Assembly: GCA_947175225.1 (NCBI GenBank)
Contig: CAMWLX010000046.1
Span: 1 to 13,817, forward strand
Length of the DNA: 13,817 nucleotides
Reading direction: 5' to 3'
Origin: an uncultured Porphyromonadaceae bacterium
Lineage (GTDB): Bacteria > Bacteroidota > Bacteroidia > Bacteroidales > Muribaculaceae
The number at the start of each line of letters is the position of its first letter. Positions within the stretch are counted from its first letter, which is position 1. The notes beneath the pieces are model-generated. The model was not told where the DNA came from. It saw only the letters and a list, made by a program, of their open reading frames with translations, and did no database searches. Position numbers and translations under genes: made by a program. Positions 1-6,359 of this stretch are shown here, piece by piece.

Positions 1-1
1 T

Positions 2-295
2 TGGCAAGAAGGACGCATCGAACAGGAACGACTTTCCGACATCAAGTATCACTTTGTTCTAATGAACGGAGGCGTTACATCAGCCGGACTTGACAGCATT
101 GAAAGCTGGTTTCGCGATCCTGACAAAGTGAAAATCATCGAATCCAAAGTCCGCGACTACGAAAAACGTGTGCAGGTAATCGCGAAAGCGCTTGCGAAGC
201 AAGAACCCGCCCGCGCACTTGACCAGAAACACCGTCTCGAAGAAAAAATCAACGAACTAAATTCACAAACAAACCCAAAATCCAACAGAAAATGA
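2..295 (+). CDS. C-terminal end of an unidentified protein (5'-truncated by window edge)
   Basis: The reading frame is open from the first complete codon at base 2 (Trp-Gln-Glu-Gly...) to TGA at 293-295, so only the last 97 residues are visible. The ATG at 62 is probably an internal methionine rather than a start, because the upstream codons read as normal protein. The visible part has a short ordered segment (around Asn-Gly-Gly-Val-Thr-Ser-Ala-Gly-Leu-Asp) followed by a highly charged, Lys/Glu/Arg-rich stretch that looks helical and possibly coiled-coil. I see no catalytic motif and do not recognise the family. It overlaps the next gene in an ATGA arrangement, so the two are very likely translated from one message. 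Codon use (many C-ending codons) is GC-richer than the defence genes downstream, suggesting it belongs to the host element or chromosome into which the island was placed. Confidence 0.6.
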   Translation, partial: WQEGRIEQERLSDIKYHFVLMNGGVTSAGLDSIESWFRDPDKVKIIESKVRDYEKRVQVIAKALAKQEPARALDQKHRLEEKINELNSQTNPKSNRK

Positions 296-795
296 AAGTA
301 TCCAACAACCTCAATCAACTCCTCTCCCGTGTGAAAACCATCTTCGGCCACAAGGCTCACAGCGAAGAAAAACAGACAGAACCCACAACACAGCAGCGAT
401 CAGTTTCAGACCAACGTCTGAAAGCTGCACTCGCCGAAGTAGAGAAATATCTCGACGACAACTTCGGAACAGAACCCTCTGCGATGACCTATCAGGAGTA
501 CAGTAACGGCATCAGCCTCACCTCTGACGACCCGACATTTTCTACTGCACTTGTCGTCCTGACGCAGACCAAAGGCATGCTCAATCTCCCCGACAACGTA
601 ATCCTCTTGGGGTACGTCAAGACTGACAAAGGAGATGACTACCTCATCGAACACCTTGGCAACTTCATTATCTTCCTTAAGCGACTCGGCATCAAACACC
701 GCATCCAACACCTCGCCATCGCCTTCTCGAAAGAGCACTACGACTACCCCAACGCCATCCAATCCGCCGACGTCACCTGCATCCGCCTCTACTAA
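292..795 (+). CDS. Hypothetical protein, 167 aa
   Basis: I do not recognise this protein. It is 167 residues, starts at an ATG that overlaps the preceding stop (ATGA), and is soluble with no signal peptide or membrane segment. The first ~45 residues are basic and then Gln/Thr/Ser-rich, probably a flexible leader. From about residue 43 a compact mixed alpha/beta domain follows, containing hydrophobic strands (Ala-Leu-Val-Val-Leu around residue 87, Val-Ile-Leu-Leu-Gly-Tyr near 103) and a helix. Codon use matches the upstream gene and differs from the AT-richer genes downstream. The coupling to the upstream gene and the strong hairpin just after its stop mark it as the last gene of the left-flank operon. 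That it is a real gene rests on length, coupling and codon use, not on homology. Confidence 0.6.
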   Translation: MKVSNNLNQLLSRVKTIFGHKAHSEEKQTEPTTQQRSVSDQRLKAALAEVEKYLDDNFGTEPSAMTYQEYSNGISLTSDDPTFSTALVVLTQTKGMLNLPDNVILLGYVKTDKGDDYLIEHLGNFIIFLKRLGIKHRIQHLAIAFSKEHYDYPNAIQSADVTCIRLY

Positions 796-813
796 TCCCC
801 AATCCTACCCCTC

Positions 814-845
814 GCCCCGACAAGAAATCACCCTCTTGTCGGGGC
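814..845 (+). terminator. Intrinsic terminator-like hairpin after the left-flank operon
   Basis: A perfect 11-bp inverted repeat (GCCCCGACAAG at 814-824 and CTTGTCGGGGC at 835-845) encloses a 10-base loop. It lies 19 bases after the stop at 795. The following bases (TTAACTTATGTTT) are T-rich but not a clean T-run, so termination strength is inferred from the very stable stem. It separates the left flank from the defence genes. Confidence 0.75.
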
Positions 846-872
846 TTAACTTATGTTTATCAGCATAGTTCA

Positions 873-903
873 TTGCGATATGAGAACAAATTCGTAACTT
901 AGC
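873..903 (+). promoter_or_regulatory. Predicted Bacteroidales-type promoter for the DUF262-HEPN-vsr run
   Basis: TAACTTAGC at 895-903 matches the Bacteroidota -7 element TAnnTTTGC with one mismatch, and a TTG at 873-875 stands 19 bases upstream where the -33 element is expected. Transcription would start near 908-912, giving a very short leader before the ATG at 924. No Shine-Dalgarno sequence is evident, which is usual for this phylum. Confidence 0.55.
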
Positions 904-923
904 AACATAAAACTCCTATTGCA

Positions 924-2048
924 ATGGAATACGAAGACCACATTGACAGAATAGCAGACGAAGAGAACGATGAGTTTTCTAATGATGATTTATTTAATAT
1001 AACCTCATGGGGTGCTGATCCTTCTGTGAGGGAATTAATCATGCAGTATAAAGAAGGGGATATTGAAAAACCTGAATTGCAGAGAAAATATGTCTGGAAG
1101 AAAAAAGATGCAAGTCGCTTTATTGAGTCACTACTTCTCGGACTTCCAGTTCCAAGTATATTTTTAGCCAATATGGAACCTTCTGGTAAAAGACTTATTA
1201 TTGATGGATATCAACGAATCCGCACTTTATATGATTATATCGAAGATGGCATATGGCATGGGGACGATTCTGAGTTTAAACTAATAAACTCAGAACTAAT
1301 CAATGAAAGATGGAGAGGAAAATCGTTCAGCGAACTTCCTGAAGCCGATAAAAGACGACTAAAGAACTACACTATTCATGCGATCATCTTTGAGCAGAAA
1401 CATCCTTCTGATGACTCAGGCTTGTTTCAAGTTTTTGAGCGAATAAATACTAGTGGAACGAGCTTGAATAATCAGGAAATACGAAATTGTGTCTATCAAG
1501 GTGCAATGAATACTTTATTGTTCTCACTTAATAAAAATGATGATTGGAGAGTTCTATTTGGAGATAGAACTGAGGACAATCGTATGGTGGATTTGGAATT
1601 TATTCTTCGATTCTTTGCCATGAATACTCCAGAAGTATATAATTCTGCTGCCAAACAGATGAGTTTGAAACAATTGCTTAATAAATATATGCAATCGAAT
1701 AGGGCTCTGTCCGATGAAGAAATTGCTGAAAAGACTTCGATATTCAACAATACTATTTCGTTCATTTTTAAATCCTATGGAGACGAGGCATTCTTTAATT
1801 TGCAAAAAGATTTGAGCAAAATTCGAAGGAAGTTCCATCCTGCGGTGTATGACTCAATAATGGTGGCTACAGCAATTGCGCTTTCTCGTGGATACATTAA
1901 TAGTGGAGTCAATTTAGCGGAGAAAAGAGCAGAACTACTGCTTGATCAAGAATATCGGAATAGTATAATGCAAGCTACTATGCAAGTTAGCAACATACAT
2001 GGTAGAATTGCTCGTGCATTGTATATCTTATACGATATGGAACTGTAA
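924..2048 (+). CDS. Short DUF262 (GmrS N-terminal-like) protein
   Basis: This 374-residue protein belongs to the DUF262 group, which shares a ParB-like fold with the N-terminal half of the GmrSD modification-dependent restriction enzymes. Visible signatures in order: a PELQRKYVW segment (residues 50-58), the motif I/VDGxQR as IDGYQR (93-98), and the FERINTSGTSLN block (171-182). The C-terminal half (about 220-374) is predicted helical and lacks the GmrD-type HNH part, so the protein is a short stand-alone form. The usual central Gln of DGQQR is Tyr here. The gene follows its own predicted promoter, and its stop (TAA) overlaps the start of the HEPN gene by one base, implying coupled translation and a joint function. 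A likely role is an NTP-binding or DNA-sensing partner of the HEPN ribonuclease in antiphage defence. The family assignment is firm; the role is inferred. Confidence 0.85.
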   Translation: MEYEDHIDRIADEENDEFSNDDLFNITSWGADPSVRELIMQYKEGDIEKPELQRKYVWKKKDASRFIESLLLGLPVPSIFLANMEPSGKRLIIDGYQRIRTLYDYIEDGIWHGDDSEFKLINSELINERWRGKSFSELPEADKRRLKNYTIHAIIFEQKHPSDDSGLFQVFERINTSGTSLNNQEIRNCVYQGAMNTLLFSLNKNDDWRVLFGDRTEDNRMVDLEFILRFFAMNTPEVYNSAAKQMSLKQLLNKYMQSNRALSDEEIAEKTSIFNNTISFIFKSYGDEAFFNLQKDLSKIRRKFHPAVYDSIMVATAIALSRGYINSGVNLAEKRAELLLDQEYRNSIMQATMQVSNIHGRIARALYILYDMEL

Positions 2049-2536
2049 TGAATAATCAAATTGCAAATCAAGCCATCAGCGATTGCAATGATGAACTGAC
2101 GAAAATACGCAATCAGATAAATACTTTGGGAAGCACTCATTCTATCAGTGGCTTCTTAACACGATACTCTCTTATAAAAATATGTGGTACTTTAGAAATC
2201 TGCTATAAGACAATAATCGCTGATTATTATGAAAACTCCGCACCTCATCTTGGTTCATTCATTGGGTTTCACTTGAGGGATGCTTCTATGAATGCGAAAT
2301 ATGAAAATATTTGTCAAGCAATTAAACGTTTTGATTCAGGCAAATCAACATTATTTAAATCGCAGATTCAAAGTTTGCCGAATAAGGATAGGGCATTGCA
2401 ATCACTTTCAGATTTAAACACTGCTAGGAATGAATTTGCCCATGGAAATCATCCCGCACTAACCTTCAATGATATATGCGACAAATTCACTGAAAGTATT
2501 CGCATACTTGATGTTTTGGATTCCATAATGATTTGA
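2048..2536 (+). CDS. HEPN-domain protein (MAE_28990/MAE_18760-like), predicted ribonuclease
   Basis: This is a 162-residue, largely helical protein. The diagnostic feature is R127-N-E-F-A-H132, the Rx4H catalytic motif of HEPN ribonucleases, set in a helix (Leu-Asn-Thr-Ala-Arg-Asn...Ala-His-Gly) and preceded by a Glu/Asp-bearing helix, as in the MAE_28990/MAE_18760-type HEPN families. The size fits a single HEPN domain. Its ATG overlaps the DUF262 stop (TAATG), so it is translated in fixed ratio with DUF262. Pairing of small HEPN proteins with DUF262 proteins is a known genomic association and suggests an RNA-cleaving effector controlled by its partner, either as abortive infection or as a toxin-antitoxin-like unit. 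RNA cleavage is inferred from the motif; no target is evident. The stop lies 17 bases before the vsr start, so the two probably share a transcript. Confidence 0.75.
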   Translation: MNNQIANQAISDCNDELTKIRNQINTLGSTHSISGFLTRYSLIKICGTLEICYKTIIADYYENSAPHLGSFIGFHLRDASMNAKYENICQAIKRFDSGKSTLFKSQIQSLPNKDRALQSLSDLNTARNEFAHGNHPALTFNDICDKFTESIRILDVLDSIMI

Positions 2537-2553
2537 TAATTCATCCTAAATAT

Positions 2554-3075
2554 ATGGCTGATGTGATGACACCGGAGCAGCGGAGCCGAAATATGGCGGC
2601 TATAAAGGGGAAAGATACTAAGCCGGAGATTATCGTACGGAAGTATCTTTTCTCTAAGGGACTGCGCTATCGTGTTAATAATCGGAAGTTACCGGGATCT
2701 CCTGATATTGTCCTGAGAGAATATAAGACTGTTGTTTTTATTGATGGGTGTTTTTGGCATGGGCATAAGGACTGTAAATATTTTCGACTACCGAAGTCCA
2801 ATGTCGATTTTTGGCGGCAAAAGATAACGATGAATACCGCTCGCGACTATGCAAATAATGTTGATCTTAAACTTGCAGGTTGGAGAGTAATACGCATTTG
2901 GGAGTGTGAGATCAAAACAAAGGCTAAACGCGAAGAAACCCTCAGTAGATTATTCGCTATGATAACAGGTATTCCAAGCGACATTATCAGCCTACCGGAT
3001 GAAAGCAATGAACCTGTAGCAGCTGAGCCATTCATTCCCTATGGTATAGTAACGCCACATCACTCAAAAAGATAG
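2554..3075 (+). CDS. vsr: Very short patch repair (Vsr) DNA mismatch endonuclease
   Basis: Vsr nicks DNA 5' of a T:G mismatch created when 5-methylcytosine deaminates, starting short-patch repair at sites of a partner cytosine methyltransferase. The 173-residue product begins MADVMTPEQRS, as in E. coli Vsr (MADV...), which is why I chose the ATG at 2554 over a TTG at 2533 that overlaps the HEPN stop. Aligned by eye to E. coli Vsr: Glu25 and Asp51 (PGSPD) are present, the GCFWH core (65-69) with His69 and the downstream Cys are kept, and Asp98 corresponds to E. coli Asp97. The E. coli Thr63-His64 pair is Ile-Asp here. The last ~25 residues form an extension without an evident motif. The gene follows the HEPN gene closely and lies just upstream of a cytosine-5 methyltransferase, the expected partner. 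Confidence 0.9.
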   Translation: MADVMTPEQRSRNMAAIKGKDTKPEIIVRKYLFSKGLRYRVNNRKLPGSPDIVLREYKTVVFIDGCFWHGHKDCKYFRLPKSNVDFWRQKITMNTARDYANNVDLKLAGWRVIRIWECEIKTKAKREETLSRLFAMITGIPSDIISLPDESNEPVAAEPFIPYGIVTPHHSKR

Positions 3076-3139
3076 ATGTCGTTTCACACCTCTTTCTGGC
3101 AGTCAGGATGTTAAGAATAATGTTAACCATATTCGTTTA

Positions 3140-3172
3140 TTAGGAAATCTCGAAAAAATTTCGTAACTTTGC
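3140..3172 (+). promoter_or_regulatory. Predicted promoter for the methyltransferase-restriction operon
   Basis: TAACTTTGC at 3164-3172 is an exact match to the Bacteroidota -7 element. The -33 element is weak: TTAG at 3140-3143, with a 20-base spacer. The start of transcription would be near 3178-3182, leaving a leader of about 130 bases before the ATG at 3314. The rest of the 3076-3313 gap holds an ATGTTAA direct repeat (3108-3114 and 3120-3126), the stem-loop described separately, and no convincing gene. Confidence 0.65.
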
Positions 3173-3242
3173 AAACTAAAACGCGCTTGCGCAGACGAAT
3201 AGACCACCCAATGTAAGTAATAACTTATATTCAACATATTTA

Positions 3243-3304
3243 AGGAACTTCCTTGTAGTCGCGAAAAAAGGCTTGGTCGCCTGTCTGCCTACACGGAAGT
3301 TCCT
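3243..3304 (+). promoter_or_regulatory. Long stem-loop in the leader of the methyltransferase gene
   Basis: AGGAACTTCC (3243-3252) is perfectly complementary to GGAAGTTCCT (3295-3304). After a single mismatch the stem continues with TGTAG (3254-3258) against CTACA (3289-3293), and an inner AGGC/GCCT hairpin (3269-3272, 3279-3282) lies in the loop. The outer arm ends nine bases before the ATG at 3314, so folding would place the start codon next to a 15-bp stem. As RNA it could limit translation; as DNA the arms form a dyad that a regulator could bind. It matches no riboswitch I recognise and has no T-run, so it is unlikely to be a simple terminator. Confidence 0.6.
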
Positions 3305-3313
3305 ACTTTGTAT

Positions 3314-4405
3314 ATGGTAAAAAGAACTTTCACATTTATAGACTTGTTCGCTGGCATTGGAGGATTTCATCAGGCAATGCACGCGGCAGGAGGTAATTGT
3401 GTTTTCGCAAGTGAATGGAATGAACACGCGCGTAACTCTTACAAAGCAAATTATGAATCCATTTCACCTGAAATCTTTGCTAATGATGATAAGTTCTTTG
3501 CAGGAGACATAAACAATGTAGATCCGGATGAGATCCCAGCATTTGATGTATGTTGTGCTGGCTTTCCTTGCCAACCGTTTTCTATAGCTGGTCATAGACT
3601 TGGATTTGAGGATACTCGCGGAACGTTGTTTTTTAATATTGTAAATATCGTAAAAGCCAAAATTGAAGTAGGGCGTCCTCCAAAAGTTCTACTGCTTGAA
3701 AACGTCAAAGGACTTAAAAATCACCAAAAAGGTGAAACTCTAAAAGTAATTCTTGCAACATTAGAAGAACTTGGTTACAAGTATAAGATTGAGGTATTGA
3801 ACGCCAAATATTTTGGTGTTCCACAAAATCGTGAACGCCTGTTTATTGTTGCTTGGTACAAGAATTTGATTAAAGCGGAAACCTTTAATTTCCCTTACGG
3901 CATAGATTCCAAGGGCAAAACTATTTTCGACAAGGACAACGTGGCTGAACTTGCCCGGACTACTCACGTTTCAGATATTTTTGAACCCAAATCTACTCTT
4001 GATTCAGCTTTCACCATTAGTGATAAGATGTGGGCCGGTCATCAGGCACGTAAAGAACGAAATCGTCAAAATGGCAAAGGATTCGGTTATTCTCTTTTTA
4101 CTGATGATAGTGTTTATTGTAGTACTATTTCAGCTCGATACTGGAAAGATGGGAGCGAAATCCTTATCGATCAATCGGCCTTAGGTCTCAATCCTCGCCG
4201 TCTTACACCTGTTGAAGCAGGTAGGCTTCAAGGCTATAATATTGAGGGAGCAGGCTGGGAAAATGATACGTCCAATAAACCTATTGAACAAATGCCTTAC
4301 AATATTGTGGTGTCGAAAAAAGAAGCATATCAACAATTTGGCAATAGTGTCGCTGTGCCTGTTGTAAAAAGAATTGCACTTGAAATTACCAAACAGTTAT
4401 TATAA
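3314..4405 (+). CDS. DNA (cytosine-5-)-methyltransferase
   Basis: This enzyme transfers a methyl group from S-adenosylmethionine to C5 of a cytosine in its recognition site, protecting host DNA. All conserved motifs are in order in 363 residues: motif I DLFAGIGG (10-17), motif IV GFPCQPFS with catalytic Cys86 (83-90), motif VI ENV (129-131), motif VIII QNRERLFIVA (171-180), a target-recognition region (about 181-293), motif IX RRLTPVEAGRLQGY (295-308) and motif X QFGNSVAVPV (341-350). A TTG six bases upstream (3308) is in frame, but the ATG at 3314 gives the usual short lead into motif I. It has its own promoter and structured leader, so it can be made independently of vsr. The restriction genes follow one base after its stop. 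The recognition sequence cannot be read from the protein by eye. Confidence 0.95.
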   Translation: MVKRTFTFIDLFAGIGGFHQAMHAAGGNCVFASEWNEHARNSYKANYESISPEIFANDDKFFAGDINNVDPDEIPAFDVCCAGFPCQPFSIAGHRLGFEDTRGTLFFNIVNIVKAKIEVGRPPKVLLLENVKGLKNHQKGETLKVILATLEELGYKYKIEVLNAKYFGVPQNRERLFIVAWYKNLIKAETFNFPYGIDSKGKTIFDKDNVAELARTTHVSDIFEPKSTLDSAFTISDKMWAGHQARKERNRQNGKGFGYSLFTDDSVYCSTISARYWKDGSEILIDQSALGLNPRRLTPVEAGRLQGYNIEGAGWENDTSNKPIEQMPYNIVVSKKEAYQQFGNSVAVPVVKRIALEITKQLL

Positions 4406-4406
4406 T

Positions 4407-6359
4407 ATGGAATCTCTACTTAACTTTCTGCATAACGAATCTATTACAAGTCCGTTTAGAGCGGAATTGAGTAATCGCGGTGGCTATATTACGTTTAGTA
4501 ATTCTGGACGCCGTGGCGACACGAAATATTTCCAAATTGGTATAGACTCCATTCTTTCTACTCTACAGGATATCCTTAATAACATTGCGGTCTTCTCTCG
4601 TATTCAGGATTATGACGAGAAACCTTGGCGTGATAATGGGTCTATTTATTTTTCTGATCCGGTTGCCAATGCTAATTCTACGGTGCAAACCAAGCCTCTT
4701 TTCTCTACTCTGAGCAAAATTATTAAATGGGCCAATCAACCTTTCTTAAATAACTTAAACACTGATAATCGTATCAGTATTACTCCTGACACATTAGAAA
4801 ATGCGATAACTAAGCTCAATGCGGTTGCAGATTCATTTGTCCCACACAGCAATTCTAAAACAATTAAATCCCAACTTGACGAGCCGTTGCAAGTAATTTA
4901 TTACGGGGCTCCAGGCACAGGTAAGTCATTCACCATTGATGATATAACCGATGATAAAAACTCGGTGCGTACCACATTTCACCCAGATAGTGACTATGCT
5001 TCATTTGTTGGCGCATATAAGCCGACTATGGAGAACGTGCCGATTAACTCAATTTATGGCGAGTCCGTTCAGTTTGCTACAGGCAAGAACGGACACCCCG
5101 GCACTGAAAAGAAAATCGTTTATAAGTATGTGCCACAAGCATTCTTGAAAGCTTATGTAGCCGCATGGAGCAACTTGAACAAACCCTATTTCCTCATTAT
5201 TGAGGAAATTAATCGTGGCAACTGCGCTCAGATTTTCGGTGATCTATTCCAACTGCTCGACCGCAACAATGCTGGCAGTTCCTCGTATGCAATCCACGCT
5301 GACGAGGACATATCGCAGTTCCTTAGTGGCGACAACAAAGGTTTCGCTTCTCTTTCTGACGACCAAAAAGATGCTATACGCTCCTTCTCGCTTGAAAAGG
5401 ATAATGGCAAAACTCAGGCTGTAGGACAAGATATTCTCGACGGCAAACTTCTTCTCTTACCGCCGAATCTCTATATTTGGGCAACAATGAATACAAGCGA
5501 CCAATCGCTTTTCCCCATCGATTCTGCCTTCAAGCGTCGTTGGAACTGGAAGTATATGCCTATCGAGTACAGCCCACTTGACAAGAAAACTCAGCAGCCA
5601 ATTGACTGGAAGTTCAAGATTGGAGATAATCTTTATTCATGGGGACAATTCCTTAGCAAGATCAACCCCGAAATCTATACGCTTACTGAATCGTCGGACA
5701 AGCAGATGGGGTACTTCTTTGCCAAACCTGATAATGCTACCGGCATTATCTCTGAGGACGTATTCCTGAACAAGGTGCTATTCTATCTTTGGACAGACGT
5801 GTTCAAAGACTTTGATGTCTCAAGCGAGCTTTTCAAGAATAAGAAAGCCAACCGCTCGTTCCGTTTCACCGATTTCTTCGAGGACTCAGAAGCCCTCGGT
5901 AATTTCATTGACAACCTCGGACTGGATGTTGTCGACATCGACATAGATACAGTTGAAGATGAAGATTCTCCCGAAGATCCATCTACCTCAAGTAATCCGG
6001 GTCAACGCGACAGGTCTAAATATTCTATAAACGGAGAGGGTAAGAACAATAAGCGTCAGACTGTGCTTCGCTCCCTCAGGAAATTTGTCGAGAATAATCC
6101 GGAATTAACTGCTGACGAAGTAATTGCAAAATGGAAAGGTGTTAATCCTGATATTCCATTCTTCATTCTTACAACGACTGAATTTGAGAACCGTATTTCG
6201 GAAATGCCGGGACAACGCAACCGCTATTGGTCTGTTACAGTTGGTAATGGAGAAAAAGTATATATCACTAACCAATGGGGTGCGGGGCGAATGAGTGGAT
6301 TTGTTGATCTTATAAATAACTCCGATCTTGGTATCCACATTGAGAAAGTATCAGAATGA
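4407..6359 (+). CDS. McrB-like AAA+ GTPase subunit of a GTP-dependent restriction enzyme
   Basis: This 650-residue protein is the predicted motor of an McrBC/LlaJI-type restriction complex. The N-terminal ~160 residues are not recognised and may contact DNA. The AAA+ core has Walker A GAPGTGKS (167-174), Walker B FLIIEE followed by INRGN (262-272), the McrB-type nucleotide-specificity motif MNTSD (361-365) and an RRW arginine-finger-like segment (377-379). MNTxD distinguishes McrB GTPases from ordinary ATPases. After an acidic linker (about 506-535) comes a ~110-residue C-terminal domain with YSINGEG (539-545) and VYITNQWG (618-625), resembling a small module I have seen at the ends of other restriction-associated proteins but cannot name. 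I chose the ATG at 4407, one base after the methyltransferase stop, over an in-frame ATG at 4374 inside that gene. The stop overlaps the next start (ATGA). Codon use shifts within the gene. Confidence 0.9.
   Translation: MESLLNFLHNESITSPFRAELSNRGGYITFSNSGRRGDTKYFQIGIDSILSTLQDILNNIAVFSRIQDYDEKPWRDNGSIYFSDPVANANSTVQTKPLFSTLSKIIKWANQPFLNNLNTDNRISITPDTLENAITKLNAVADSFVPHSNSKTIKSQLDEPLQVIYYGAPGTGKSFTIDDITDDKNSVRTTFHPDSDYASFVGAYKPTMENVPINSIYGESVQFATGKNGHPGTEKKIVYKYVPQAFLKAYVAAWSNLNKPYFLIIEEINRGNCAQIFGDLFQLLDRNNAGSSSYAIHADEDISQFLSGDNKGFASLSDDQKDAIRSFSLEKDNGKTQAVGQDILDGKLLLLPPNLYIWATMNTSDQSLFPIDSAFKRRWNWKYMPIEYSPLDKKTQQPIDWKFKIGDNLYSWGQFLSKINPEIYTLTESSDKQMGYFFAKPDNATGIISEDVFLNKVLFYLWTDVFKDFDVSSELFKNKKANRSFRFTDFFEDSEALGNFIDNLGLDVVDIDIDTVEDEDSPEDPSTSSNPGQRDRSKYSINGEGKNNKRQTVLRSLRKFVENNPELTADEVIAKWKGVNPDIPFFILTTTEFENRISEMPGQRNRYWSVTVGNGEKVYITNQWGAGRMSGFVDLINNSDLGIHIEKVSE

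Noticed and set aside
406..762. Minus-strand open frame of 118 codons
   Set aside because: It lies entirely opposite the 292-795 gene, has an unconvincing hydrophobic/acidic composition, and follows from the codon pattern of the plus-strand gene.
635..868. Ser/Thr-rich plus-strand open frame of 77 codons
   Set aside because: It overlaps the 292-795 gene in another frame and runs through the terminator hairpin; its low-complexity composition is typical of an out-of-frame shadow.
2533..2553. TTG start for vsr overlapping the HEPN stop
   Set aside because: It would add seven residues not seen in Vsr proteins, while the ATG at 2554 gives the MADV start that matches E. coli Vsr and keeps the catalytic numbering aligned.
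3243..3304. Invertible promoter of the phase-variation kind common in Bacteroidales
   Set aside because: The arms form an inverted repeat, but the only -7 element (3164-3172) lies outside them, no TAnnTTTG is present inside in either orientation, and no site-specific recombinase gene is in the window.
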